NCBI GenBank assembly: GCA_015693905.1
Contig: CP065161.1
Span: 372,001 to 436,000, forward strand
Reading direction: 5' to 3'
DNA length: 64,000 nt
From: Rhodobacterales bacterium HKCCA1288
GTDB taxonomy: Bacteria; Pseudomonadota; Alphaproteobacteria; Rhodobacterales; Rhodobacteraceae
Within the stretch, counting starts at the first letter, position 1, and each line of letters starts with the position of its first letter. A program made the position numbers and the translations under genes. Below the pieces are notes generated by a model that saw only the letters and a list, made by a program, of their open reading frames with translations, was not told the DNA's origin and made no database searches. Positions 35,635-43,584 of this stretch are shown here, piece by piece.

Positions 35635-35656
35635 CGTTTATATCCCCGTTGCGATG

Positions 35657-36685
35657 TTAGACGATTGGCGCGTCTTGGCGCATCAATCCTGCGGATTTGA
35701 GATCAGACCAAAGGGCGGGCGGGATTTGCGCCTGTGCCGCGCGCAGATTGCTGGCCATTTCTGCAGGGCTTTGCCCACCGGGGATCACCGAGATCACCGA
35801 TGGATGCATCAGCGGAAACCGAAAGGCGGCATCGACAAGGCGCACATCATGCGCGGCACAAACCGCGTCAATGGCCGCGACCTTGTCCAAGATGTGTCGC
35901 GGGGCAGGGTCATAGTTGAAATACGCACCCTCGCGCGCACCTGTCGCCAAAATGCCCGAATTATAGGGGCCGCCAATGACAATCCCAATTCCACGCGCGG
36001 CGCAGAGGGGGAGAAAGGTTTCAAGCGCCTCTTGCTCAAGCAGCGTGTAGCGGCCCGCAAGAAGGAAGATGTCGAAATCGCCACGCTCGGCCAGCCATTG
36101 TGACGCTTGCCATTCATTCAGGCCCGCACCAAATGCCGTGATCACCCCTTGATCACGCAAGGCGGTCAGCGCGGCTAAGCCACCCTCCATGAATGCGGCG
36201 CGCTTTTCCTCTAGAACGGTATCGGTCTTGTGGGTGAAGAGGTCAAGATCATGCACATAAAGCACATCAATGCGGTCTATTCCCAACCGCTCAAGCGAGG
36301 CCTCAAAAGAGCGCATCACACCATCATAGCTGTAATCGAACACCTCGCGCCGCGCGGGCACATCAAACCATTTCCCAAACCCATCCCGCGCCTCTGGGGC
36401 TGTGACCTGCATCAGCCGCCCAACCTTAGTCGAGATCACATAGTCTTCGCGCGGCTTGCCCCGCAAAAAATGGTTGATCCGCGTCTCAGAGAGGCCAAGC
36501 CCATAAAGCGGCGCAGTATCGAAATACCGCACCCCTGCATCCCATGCATCTTGCAGGGTGTTTTGCGCATCCTCCTCAGAGATCGCGCGATAGAGATTGC
36601 CCAAAGGGGCCGCACCAAACCCAAGCTCGCTCAGCCTCAGCCCGCCATTTCCATGGCGATCCCAATTGCGAAATTTGATCATCAT
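35657..36685 (-). CDS. Aldo/keto reductase, L-fucose (D-threo-aldose) 1-dehydrogenase-like
   Basis: A 342-residue aldo/keto reductase. LSELGFGAAPLGNLY is the N-terminal motif, the catalytic tetrad residues lie in GVRYFDTAPLYGLGLSE (Asp, Tyr) and YVISTKVGRL (Lys), and a histidine lies in IDVLYVHDLD. The layout fits the D-threo-aldose 1-dehydrogenase group, which oxidises L-fucose or related aldoses to lactones with NAD(P). ATG 36685 follows GGAGGG; the longer frame to 36736 would run through the predicted operator. It is co-transcribed with the lactonase gene. Confidence 0.87.
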   Translation of the reverse strand: MMIKFRNWDRHGNGGLRLSELGFGAAPLGNLYRAISEEDAQNTLQDAWDAGVRYFDTAPLYGLGLSETRINHFLRGKPREDYVISTKVGRLMQVTAPEARDGFGKWFDVPARREVFDYSYDGVMRSFEASLERLGIDRIDVLYVHDLDLFTHKTDTVLEEKRAAFMEGGLAALTALRDQGVITAFGAGLNEWQASQWLAERGDFDIFLLAGRYTLLEQEALETFLPLCAARGIGIVIGGPYNSGILATGAREGAYFNYDPAPRHILDKVAAIDAVCAAHDVRLVDAAFRFPLMHPSVISVIPGGQSPAEMASNLRAAQAQIPPALWSDLKSAGLMRQDAPIV

Positions 36686-36706
36686 GCGCCCTCCAAGGTT
36701 TAACTG

Positions 36707-36720
36707 ACATGCTAGTATGT
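36707..36720 (+). promoter_or_regulatory. Predicted GntR operator, copy 2
   Basis: ACATGCTAGTATGT, a near-perfect palindrome around CTAG (outer ACAT/ATGT), in the divergent region between the aldo/keto reductase and the BtpA-family gene. Confidence 0.65.
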
Positions 36721-36788
36721 TTTGCCTTGGATGCAAGATAGTTTCACGTTAGGCTATGTCTCGCGCAGGTCGCGCATAGGAGAGTATC

Positions 36789-37592
36789 GTGCAGAAATTC
36801 AAAGCTATTTTTGGGGATAAGAAACCTGTCATCGCCATGGTTCATTTCGGCGCCCTGCCAGGTGCGCCGCTCTATGATGCAGAGGCAGGTATTGAGGGGT
36901 TGATTGCAGGCTGCAGGAACGATTTGCACGCCTTGCAGGCCGCAGGCGTTGATGCGGTGATGTTTGGAAATGAGAATGATCGCCCCTATGAATTGAATGT
37001 AGATACTGCCTCGACCGCGACCATGGCCTATGTCATCGGTCGGCTGCGCGACGAGATCACTGTGCCTTTTGGCGTGAATGTTTTGTGGGATCCAAAAGCA
37101 AGCCTTGCTTTGGCGGCGGCAACGGGCGCGCGTTTTGTGCGTGAGATTTTCACAGGCACCTATGCCTCGGATATGGGAGTTTGGGCGCCTGATGCGGGGG
37201 CGGCCTATCGCTACGGCGCGCGTGTCGGCGCGGGCGATGTTGCAAAGTTTTTCAATATCAGCGCCGAATTTGCCTATAGCCTTGATCAGCGTTCGGTCGC
37301 GGATCGTGCGCGCAGCGCCGTGTTCTCGTCCATCCCTGATGCGGTTCTCGTCTCTGGCACCATCACGGGCGAGGCCGCAAAAATGGAGGATCTCGAAAGC
37401 GTCAAGGCGGCTTTGCCCGATGCGCCCGTTTTGGCCAATACAGGCGTTAAGCATGAAACTGTGGCCGATGTTATGCGGGTCGCGGATGGCTGTATCATCG
37501 GATCGGCGCTCAAGTTCGATGGGCATACATGGAACGCGGTTGATCCTGATCGGGCCAAGGATTTCATGGATCGGGTGCGAGCAATCAGATGA
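36789..37592 (+). CDS. BtpA/SgcQ-family TIM-barrel protein
   Basis: A 267-residue barrel starting at GTG 36789 behind a strong AGGAGAG. Motifs include VIAMVHFGALPGAPLYD, GVDAVMFGNENDRPYE, PFGVNVLWDPKASLALA and the end-of-barrel IIGSALKFDG, as in BtpA and E. coli SgcQ. The family has no firmly known reaction; SgcQ lies in the cryptic E. coli sgc sugar locus beside SgcX, an M42 protein. The same two families are adjacent here with a 4-base overlap, which supports a joint catabolic role. A phosphate-site-like C-terminal loop suggests a phosphorylated substrate (inference). Confidence 0.8.
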   Translation: MQKFKAIFGDKKPVIAMVHFGALPGAPLYDAEAGIEGLIAGCRNDLHALQAAGVDAVMFGNENDRPYELNVDTASTATMAYVIGRLRDEITVPFGVNVLWDPKASLALAAATGARFVREIFTGTYASDMGVWAPDAGAAYRYGARVGAGDVAKFFNISAEFAYSLDQRSVADRARSAVFSSIPDAVLVSGTITGEAAKMEDLESVKAALPDAPVLANTGVKHETVADVMRVADGCIIGSALKFDGHTWNAVDPDRAKDFMDRVRAIR

Positions 37593-38680
37593 GCGAGCAA
37601 TTAAAAAAAGATCTTATTGATCTGATGCAGATCGTGGGCCTCTCTGGCCACGAGGATCGGGTGCGCCGCGCCATCGCAGTGCGTCTGTCGCAAATGGGTA
37701 TTGCGCATGAAACCGACAGGCTCGGCAATCTTATTGCGCGGTTTTCAGGTGATCTTGATGCGCCGTCCGTGATGGTTTTTGCGCATATGGATCAGCTTGG
37801 GTTCTTTGTGCGTAAAATCGAACAAGATGGCAGCATCAGGGTTGAACGCATGGGCGGCGTTCCCGAGCGTGCGCAAGCCTCGCAGGCGGTGCGTCTCTGT
37901 ATCGGGGAGGGGCGTGATATTGACGGTGTGATTGCCAATAAATCGCATCACGCAACCACCCCTGACGAGAAATATCAGGTTTTGACCACGCTGCAGATCC
38001 GCATTGATGCAGGCTTTACAGGCAAGGCTGAGGCAGAGGCCGCAGGGGTGCAAATCGGCACGCCCGTGGTCTATCGGCCCAATGTGATTGAATTGGCGAA
38101 TGGCCGCATTGCGGGCACAGCCGTTGATGATCGCGCGGGCTGTGCCGTTCTTTTGGATTTGGCTGCGCGCCTTAAAGCGCGTAAATCAGGGCCGCCTGTT
38201 GCCATCGTCTTTTCGGTTCAAGAAGAATTCAATTTGCGGGGTGCAATGTCTGCTGCACAAATTTTGCAGCCCGATATTGCCATACAATTGGATCTGATGC
38301 TGGCCTGTGACACGCCTGAATTGGCGGATCGGGGCGAGATGGTTTTGGGCGGTGGCCCGGGAATGTCGCTCTATTCCTTTCATGGTCGGGGCACCCTCAA
38401 TGGTGTGATCCCGCACCCTAAGATGGTTGCCCTATTTGAAGGCGCTGCCAAAACCGCCAATCTGCCCTTGCAGCGCAGCGCGCAGGTCGGGGTTTTGACC
38501 GACCTATCCTATATTCAGCAGATGGGGCAGGGTGTTGCCGCAATCGATTTGGGCTTTCCATGCCGTTACACTCATTCCAGTCTCGAGGTTTGCGCGCTCA
38601 GTGATTTGACTGATCTTGCGCAGCTTCTTGAAACAGGGCTTGCGCAAATTGGCCCAGATTTCAATCTCAACCGCGATTAA
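37589..38680 (+). CDS. M42-family metallohydrolase (SgcX/FrvX-like)
   Basis: A 363-residue dinuclear metal hydrolase. The ligand motifs are MVFAHMDQLGFFV (His, Asp), GTAVDDRAGCAVLLDLA (Asp), VFSVQEEFNLRGA (catalytic and ligand Glu) and PCRYTHSSLEV (His). M42 members include glutamyl aminopeptidase and endoglucanase-like proteins, and the sugar-locus members FrvX and SgcX of unknown substrate. Given the 4-base overlap with the BtpA/SgcQ homologue it is likely the SgcX-type member, perhaps acting on an amide- or glycoside-linked compound. Confidence 0.85.
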   Translation: MSEQLKKDLIDLMQIVGLSGHEDRVRRAIAVRLSQMGIAHETDRLGNLIARFSGDLDAPSVMVFAHMDQLGFFVRKIEQDGSIRVERMGGVPERAQASQAVRLCIGEGRDIDGVIANKSHHATTPDEKYQVLTTLQIRIDAGFTGKAEAEAAGVQIGTPVVYRPNVIELANGRIAGTAVDDRAGCAVLLDLAARLKARKSGPPVAIVFSVQEEFNLRGAMSAAQILQPDIAIQLDLMLACDTPELADRGEMVLGGGPGMSLYSFHGRGTLNGVIPHPKMVALFEGAAKTANLPLQRSAQVGVLTDLSYIQQMGQGVAAIDLGFPCRYTHSSLEVCALSDLTDLAQLLETGLAQIGPDFNLNRD

Positions 38681-38695
38681 CGGGGGGCTTGGGCG

Positions 38696-40192
38696 ATGGC
38701 CGTGTTTCTTGGCGTAGACATTGGCACCTATGAGACAAAAGGTGTTTTGACCAATGAGGTCGGCCAGATTTTGGCGCAGGCCGCTGTCAGACATGAGATG
38801 ATCGTGCCACGCGCGGGTTGGGCCGAGCATCGCGCAGAAGAAGATTGGTGGGGTGATTTCGTTGCAGTCACCAAGGCGCTGCTTGCCCAGTCTGGGGTTG
38901 ATCCGCATGAGATTGCCAGCATCGCCACCTCAGCCATCGGCCCCTGTATGCTGCCCGTGGATGCCGCAGGCACGCCCTTAATGAATGGCGTGCTTTATGG
39001 GGTGGATACCCGCGCCACCGCGCAAATTGACCGCCTTAATGCTGAGATCGGCGAAGATCAGATCTTGGCACGCTGCGGCAACGCGCTGACCTCGCAATCT
39101 GTGGGGCCAAAAATCTTATGGCTCAAAGAGACGCAGCCCGATCTTTACGCGGCCACAGCGAAAATCCTGACCTCGACCTCGTTTCTCGTGCATCGCCTGA
39201 CGGGGGAATATGTCATTGACCATTACACGGCCGCAAATTTCAGCCCGCTTTACGATGTAACCATGCAGGACTGGACGCAATCCTTAAGCGATCAGATCAT
39301 CGAAACAGGGCGTTTGCCGCGCCTTTTATGGTCAAGCGAGATTGCAGGGCGGGTGACCGAACAGGCCGCTGCGCAGACGGGATTGGCCGTTGGCACCCCC
39401 GTCACGGCAGGCACAATTGATGCCGCCGCCGAAGCGCTGAGTGTCGGGGTGCAAGAGGCGGGTGATATGATGATGATGTATGGCTCGACCATCTTTATCA
39501 TACAGCGCACCGCAGAACGGGTGAGTGACGCACGACTGTGGTATGCCCCATGGCTTTGGCCCGACAGCCACGCCTCAATGGCGGGTCTTGCGACATCGGG
39601 CACGCTGACCCATTGGTTTCGCGACAGGTTCGCCCCAGACCTGCCAAAGGACACGGCCTTTGGCACATTGGCACTGGAGGCGGCAGCCTCCCCCGTGGGG
39701 GCCAATGGCGTTTTGGTCTTGCCCTATTTTTCGGGCGAAAGGACGCCGATCCATGACCCGCTGGCCAAAGGGGCGATTTTTGGCCTGAACCTAACCCATA
39801 GCCGTGGCGACATCTATCGCGCCTTCATTGAGGGTATCGCGATGGGAACCGCCCATGTTATCGAAACCTATCGCGAGATAGGCCATGCACCCGAACGCTG
39901 TTTGGCGGTTGGGGGCGGCACGAAAAACCCGCTGTGGTTACAGGCAACCTCAGATTTTGGGAATATCCCGCAGATCGTCTGTGAAAAGACCATCGGCGCG
40001 TCATTTGGGGACGCATTCCTTGCCGCCTGCGCCATTGGGGCTGCGCGGCCTGAGGATATCAGCAAATGGAACCCTGCCACCCACGAAGTGGCGCCCAACC
40101 ATAGTGCGGCGCATGCCAGTCACTATAAGCTGTTTCGCCAATTATACGAGGACAGCCGTGGCGTGGCGCATAGCCTCGCTGGGGGGCAGTAA
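38696..40192 (+). CDS. FGGY-family carbohydrate kinase (xylulokinase-like)
   Basis: A 498-residue kinase with the phosphate-1 motif FLGVDIGTYETKGVL, FGGY signature-1-like region YVIDHYTAANFSPLYD, and the C-terminal signature YFSGERTPIHDPLAKGAIFGL followed by LAVGGGTKNPLWLQ. It resembles xylulokinases, but the substrate residues cannot be fixed by eye. It follows the M42 gene after 15 bases and its stop overlaps the creatininase-family start (TAATG). It is the third kinase in the sugar locus. Confidence 0.88.
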   Translation: MAVFLGVDIGTYETKGVLTNEVGQILAQAAVRHEMIVPRAGWAEHRAEEDWWGDFVAVTKALLAQSGVDPHEIASIATSAIGPCMLPVDAAGTPLMNGVLYGVDTRATAQIDRLNAEIGEDQILARCGNALTSQSVGPKILWLKETQPDLYAATAKILTSTSFLVHRLTGEYVIDHYTAANFSPLYDVTMQDWTQSLSDQIIETGRLPRLLWSSEIAGRVTEQAAAQTGLAVGTPVTAGTIDAAAEALSVGVQEAGDMMMMYGSTIFIIQRTAERVSDARLWYAPWLWPDSHASMAGLATSGTLTHWFRDRFAPDLPKDTAFGTLALEAAASPVGANGVLVLPYFSGERTPIHDPLAKGAIFGLNLTHSRGDIYRAFIEGIAMGTAHVIETYREIGHAPERCLAVGGGTKNPLWLQATSDFGNIPQIVCEKTIGASFGDAFLAACAIGAARPEDISKWNPATHEVAPNHSAAHASHYKLFRQLYEDSRGVAHSLAGGQ

Positions 40193-40932
40193 TGCGGTTC
40201 GAGCGGATGTTGCCCCATCAAATGCGGCATGCGATTGCCGATAACACGCCTGTCGCCTTGGCGCTTGGGGTTATGGAATATCACGGCGAACATATGGCCG
40301 TTGGGATGGATCTCTTGGCGGTCACAGAGATCCTCACGCGTCTTGAGGCGGAGATGGATTTGGTGATCCTACCTCCCTTTGCCTATGGCGCGGCCAGTTA
40401 TGCGGTTGCGGGGCCAGAGGGCACGGGCAGCATGGATATTGATGCATCCAAAATTTCGGCACTGGCCGAGGATATGTTTTTTGCGCTTTTGCGCATCGGG
40501 TTTCGCAATATTCACGGCATTATCCATCACCAATCGGAAAACTTCGCCGCAGGTATGCCAACAGATCTGGCGTTCAAATTCGCGGCGCGGCGCGCCTTGT
40601 TTCGGTATCTGCAAGAGACGCGCGGCGAAGGGTGGTGGGGCGATAACGCCATGGCCGATTACTATGCCGAGCATGCCACGGGCAGTGATCCTTTCAACTG
40701 GATCAAAATTCATCCGCTTATGGGGCCTGAGGTGACGGCGCATTATCCCTTTGATCATGCAGGGGCAGGGGAAACTGCCCTGATGATGGCGCTTGCCCCC
40801 GATGTGGTCGAGGCTGCGCGCATGGCGCAGAACACAGCATGGTATACGTCCAGTGCGAGTGAGGCGACACCAGAGCTTGGCGCGAAAGGGGTATCCTTGA
40901 TCATGGCTGAGATGCGCAAGCGCCTGAGCTAA
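40192..40932 (+). CDS. Creatininase-family amidohydrolase
   Basis: A 246-residue metal-dependent amidohydrolase-like protein. The ligand pattern LGVMEYHGEHMAVGMDL matches the creatininase family Glu-x-x-His-Gly-x-His...Asp motif. LPPFAYGAASYA and GFRNIHGIIHHQSEN correspond to the second half, where most members have NGHGGN; HHQSEN is a variant. The family includes enzymes on creatinine, formylated pyrimidines and peptide-like substrates. Being the last gene of the BtpA-M42-FGGY operon, it hints at a substrate with an amide or ring C-N bond, but this is inference. Confidence 0.8.
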   Translation: MRFERMLPHQMRHAIADNTPVALALGVMEYHGEHMAVGMDLLAVTEILTRLEAEMDLVILPPFAYGAASYAVAGPEGTGSMDIDASKISALAEDMFFALLRIGFRNIHGIIHHQSENFAAGMPTDLAFKFAARRALFRYLQETRGEGWWGDNAMADYYAEHATGSDPFNWIKIHPLMGPEVTAHYPFDHAGAGETALMMALAPDVVEAARMAQNTAWYTSSASEATPELGAKGVSLIMAEMRKRLS

Positions 40933-40945
40933 TACCCCGCGCGCG

Positions 40946-41401
40946 CTAAAGCGGCGCTAAATCCACCACACCTTTTTTCAGGATAAAGCAGCCGTAAGGC
41001 CCGCTATCGGCGGTGCGAATGATACAAAAGGCCCGCTTTGCAGCCTCGTAGAAGGCAAACCGTTCCAAGGCCTCGATCAAGACAGGTGCGCCGTTTGAGG
41101 CATCCAAAACCTTCTGCATCTTGCCGAAGATAGGCACTACCCCTTCGGGGTCACCCACAACTTGCATCCGCTTAACGGGGGCAGGGACAAAGCTATCGAG
41201 CGGCATGAGGGACAGAATGGCGCGCGTTGCGGTCGGAATATCGCACCCCGCCATATCCAAAAGCCTGCCATAGGTTGTCTCTTTTGCGATGGTCACGGCG
41301 GGGTGATTGATGTCACAGATCACCAGATCATCCCCATGCCCCATTTGCATCAGCGCATAGACGATTTCAGCGGAAAGGCGCTGATCAATGCCCTTCAGCA
41401 T
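40946..41401 (-). CDS. FucU/RbsD-family sugar mutarotase, copy 1
   Basis: A 151-residue FucU-type protein: MLKGIDQRLSAEIVYALMQMGHGD carries the conserved histidine, and ERFAFYEAAKRAFCIIRTADSGPYGCFILKKGVV is the C-terminal signature of L-fucose mutarotase. It interconverts sugar anomers, feeding the right form to a dehydrogenase or kinase. It overlaps the end of the permease gene by one base and should be last in the transporter operon. A paralogue lies at 46551. Confidence 0.9.
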   Translation of the reverse strand: MLKGIDQRLSAEIVYALMQMGHGDDLVICDINHPAVTIAKETTYGRLLDMAGCDIPTATRAILSLMPLDSFVPAPVKRMQVVGDPEGVVPIFGKMQKVLDASNGAPVLIEALERFAFYEAAKRAFCIIRTADSGPYGCFILKKGVVDLAPL

Positions 41402-42318
41402 TATTTCACCGCCCCAGCTGCCATGCCTTTGATGATGTATCGCTCAAGGATGATGCCGATAATGATCAAGGGCACAATCGCCGCAAAGGACAGCGCCGCC
41501 ATAGACCACCATGAAATGCCCTGTGAGCCCGTTTGTGAGGCCACCATCACAGGCAAGGTCTTTGCCGCAGATGAGGTCAGAAGTGCTGCAAAGAAATACT
41601 CGTTCCATGTCAGCACAAGCGACAAGATGAACGCGGCCACCATACCAGGCAGGGCGATTGGCATCACAATGGTGCTAAAGGCCCCCCAGATCGACAAACC
41701 ATCCACCAAAGCTGCTTCTTCCAACTCGGTCGGGATTGAGCTGAACTGATCCCGCATGATCCAAATAACAATGGGCAGAACCGTCAGCGTATATAGCAAG
41801 ATCAACCCGATCCGCGTGTCGAGAAGATCAAGCGATTTATATAAAACCAAAAAGGGCAGGGCCAAAACCACAGGTGGCAGGATCAACTGGCTAAGGAAAA
41901 AGAATGAGATGTCCGAATTGCGCATGAAGCCGAATTTATAGCTAAACCGCGACAGTCCATAGGCGGCGCAACTGCCCAAAACCACCGCAAAAAACGAAGC
42001 GGTGACAGAGACAACAGTCGAATTCCAAAATCGCTTGAGAAATTCTTCGCGCACAGTGGATTCATTTCCAATCGTATCAGGTGATAGGCCAAGCGACCGC
42101 CACCCTAACCAATTGGGCGTGAAATCTGCCCAAGGGATGATATTGCCCTGCATCACATCAGGCGCGGTCTTAAAGGCTGTTGTGGCTGTCCAAAAAATTG
42201 GAAACAGGCACACAACGGCCCAAAGGATCAACACGCCATAGATCAGACCGCGAGAGAGATACCAAACGGGGCGAAATTTGCGGTCAGTGTCACTGTCTTT
42301 GAAAATCTGCGCCGACAT
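41401..42318 (-). CDS. Sugar ABC transporter permease, MalG-type
   Basis: A 305-residue CUT1-family inner-membrane permease with six spans. The EAA loop is EEAALVDGLSIWGAFSTIVMPIALPG, typical of MalG/UgpE proteins, and the C terminus ends YIIKGMAAGAVK, the usual tail of this group. It is separated by one base from the MalF-type permease gene and overlaps FucU copy 1. With the binding protein (43585) and ATPase (45456) it forms a complete importer. Confidence 0.92.
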   Translation of the reverse strand: MSAQIFKDSDTDRKFRPVWYLSRGLIYGVLILWAVVCLFPIFWTATTAFKTAPDVMQGNIIPWADFTPNWLGWRSLGLSPDTIGNESTVREEFLKRFWNSTVVSVTASFFAVVLGSCAAYGLSRFSYKFGFMRNSDISFFFLSQLILPPVVLALPFLVLYKSLDLLDTRIGLILLYTLTVLPIVIWIMRDQFSSIPTELEEAALVDGLSIWGAFSTIVMPIALPGMVAAFILSLVLTWNEYFFAALLTSSAAKTLPVMVASQTGSQGISWWSMAALSFAAIVPLIIIGIILERYIIKGMAAGAVK

Positions 42319-42319
42319 T

Positions 42320-43501
42320 TTAATACCTCGGTTTCATCCAGCGATCTGCTAGTTTCATCAGGATTGTCATCGCAATTACGATCACAACCAAATAAACAAT
42401 CGCCAAAAGCGTGCCATATCCCACATTGGATCGGTCACGATATTCTCGGAAAATAAAGCTGGTTACACTATCGGTCGCGCCGCCTGGCCCGCCCGAGGTG
42501 ATGTTGATGATGATATCCGCCAATTTGAGCTTAAAGATAATGCGGATCAAAATCGCAGTGATGGAAACGGGCAACATTAAGGGGAAGGTCACCTCCCAAA
42601 ATTGCCGCCATTTCGAGGCGCCATCGACCTCTGCCGCTTCGAACAATTCGCGCGGGATTGCCTGAAGCCCTGCAAGGATCATGATCATCATGAACGGGAT
42701 GAACGTCCACGCGTCCATCATCATGATCATCGCACGCGCAACCCCCGCAGAGCCGAAGAAGGACGGGCTTGCCCATCCCAACCATTGACCAAAATCGCTG
42801 ATATGGGAGCCAATCCAAAACAGCGGGGCAGGCAGGTCGGCTGAAGGCTCGGAGGCGATATAGCGCATAAAGCGCGAAATCGGGCCAAAGCGGATTTCCA
42901 ACATGGATTTGCCAATCATCCAGCTGACCGCAACGGGGGACAGCATCAATGGCAGAAGGAAGGCCACCCGAAAGAATTTGCGCGCCCGAATTTGCCCGTT
43001 CAGCAACAGCGCAAGGCCAAAGGCAATCGCATATTCCACAACAATAGCGGCCGTATACCAAACCATGTTGCGCATCGCGTTCCAGTAAAACGGGTCGCCC
43101 GCCATCTGCCGCAGGTTGTCGATGCCGTTAAATTGCCGCCCATCGGGCGAGGAGAGGTTCCAATCTGAAAAGGCAATGATCAATCCAAAGAGCAGCGGGA
43201 ACACCACCATAGAGATCACGAATAATGCGGCGGGCAGAACAAATAATGTGCGCTTTCCATGTTCGCCGCGGATCAAAACTTGCGACACGCAAAGGCAGGT
43301 TGACCAAAAGAGATACGCATAAAGAGAGGGCCGCCAATTTTCAAACCCGATGGACAGCGTGCCAATCCCATCAAGGGTCTGTAAGGCCATGATCAAGGCC
43401 ATCAGCGCGGCTGATCCCCAGACAAGGGTTTTTCCCAAACGGCGGCGTTGATCCGAAATATGATCCGCCGTCACCACGTGAAGCCTGTCGCCGTCTTCCA
43501 T
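42320..43501 (-). CDS. Sugar ABC transporter permease, MalF-type with long N-terminal region
   Basis: A 393-residue permease. Beyond the six core spans it has two extra hydrophobic segments near the N terminus (about residues 28-48 and 60-78), making it longer than a minimal permease. The EAA loop reads FEAAEVDGASKWRQFWEVTFPLMLP. It pairs with the MalG-type permease to form the channel. An 83-base gap to the upstream binding-protein gene holds a stable stem-loop. Confidence 0.9.
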   Translation of the reverse strand: MEDGDRLHVVTADHISDQRRRLGKTLVWGSAALMALIMALQTLDGIGTLSIGFENWRPSLYAYLFWSTCLCVSQVLIRGEHGKRTLFVLPAALFVISMVVFPLLFGLIIAFSDWNLSSPDGRQFNGIDNLRQMAGDPFYWNAMRNMVWYTAAIVVEYAIAFGLALLLNGQIRARKFFRVAFLLPLMLSPVAVSWMIGKSMLEIRFGPISRFMRYIASEPSADLPAPLFWIGSHISDFGQWLGWASPSFFGSAGVARAMIMMMDAWTFIPFMMIMILAGLQAIPRELFEAAEVDGASKWRQFWEVTFPLMLPVSITAILIRIIFKLKLADIIINITSGGPGGATDSVTSFIFREYRDRSNVGYGTLLAIVYLVVIVIAMTILMKLADRWMKPRY

Positions 43502-43540
43502 GCCTATCGCCCGATTTATTGTGTAAATGGATTAACAAAT

Positions 43541-43570
43541 CTGTGGCCGACCCTGAAAGATCGGCCACAG
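43541..43570 (-). other. Intra-operon stem-loop between binding-protein and permease genes
   Basis: Perfect 10-base arms CTGTGGCCGA and TCGGCCACAG with a 10-base loop, between the binding-protein stop and the permease start on the same strand. On the minus strand it is followed by ATTTGTTAATCC, a poor T-run, so it is more likely an mRNA-stability or partial attenuation element than a full terminator. Confidence 0.6.
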
Positions 43571-43584
43571 CGTGTTTTTTGCCC

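Noticed and set aside
35650-35668. Possible fourth GntR half-site (GATGTTAGACG) between lactonase and reductase genes
   Set aside because: Only the central part matches; the flanks differ and it is inside an operon, so it is likely chance.
36686-36736. Longer N terminus of the aldo/keto reductase
   Set aside because: It would translate through the predicted GntR operator; ATG 36685 has GGAGGG directly upstream.
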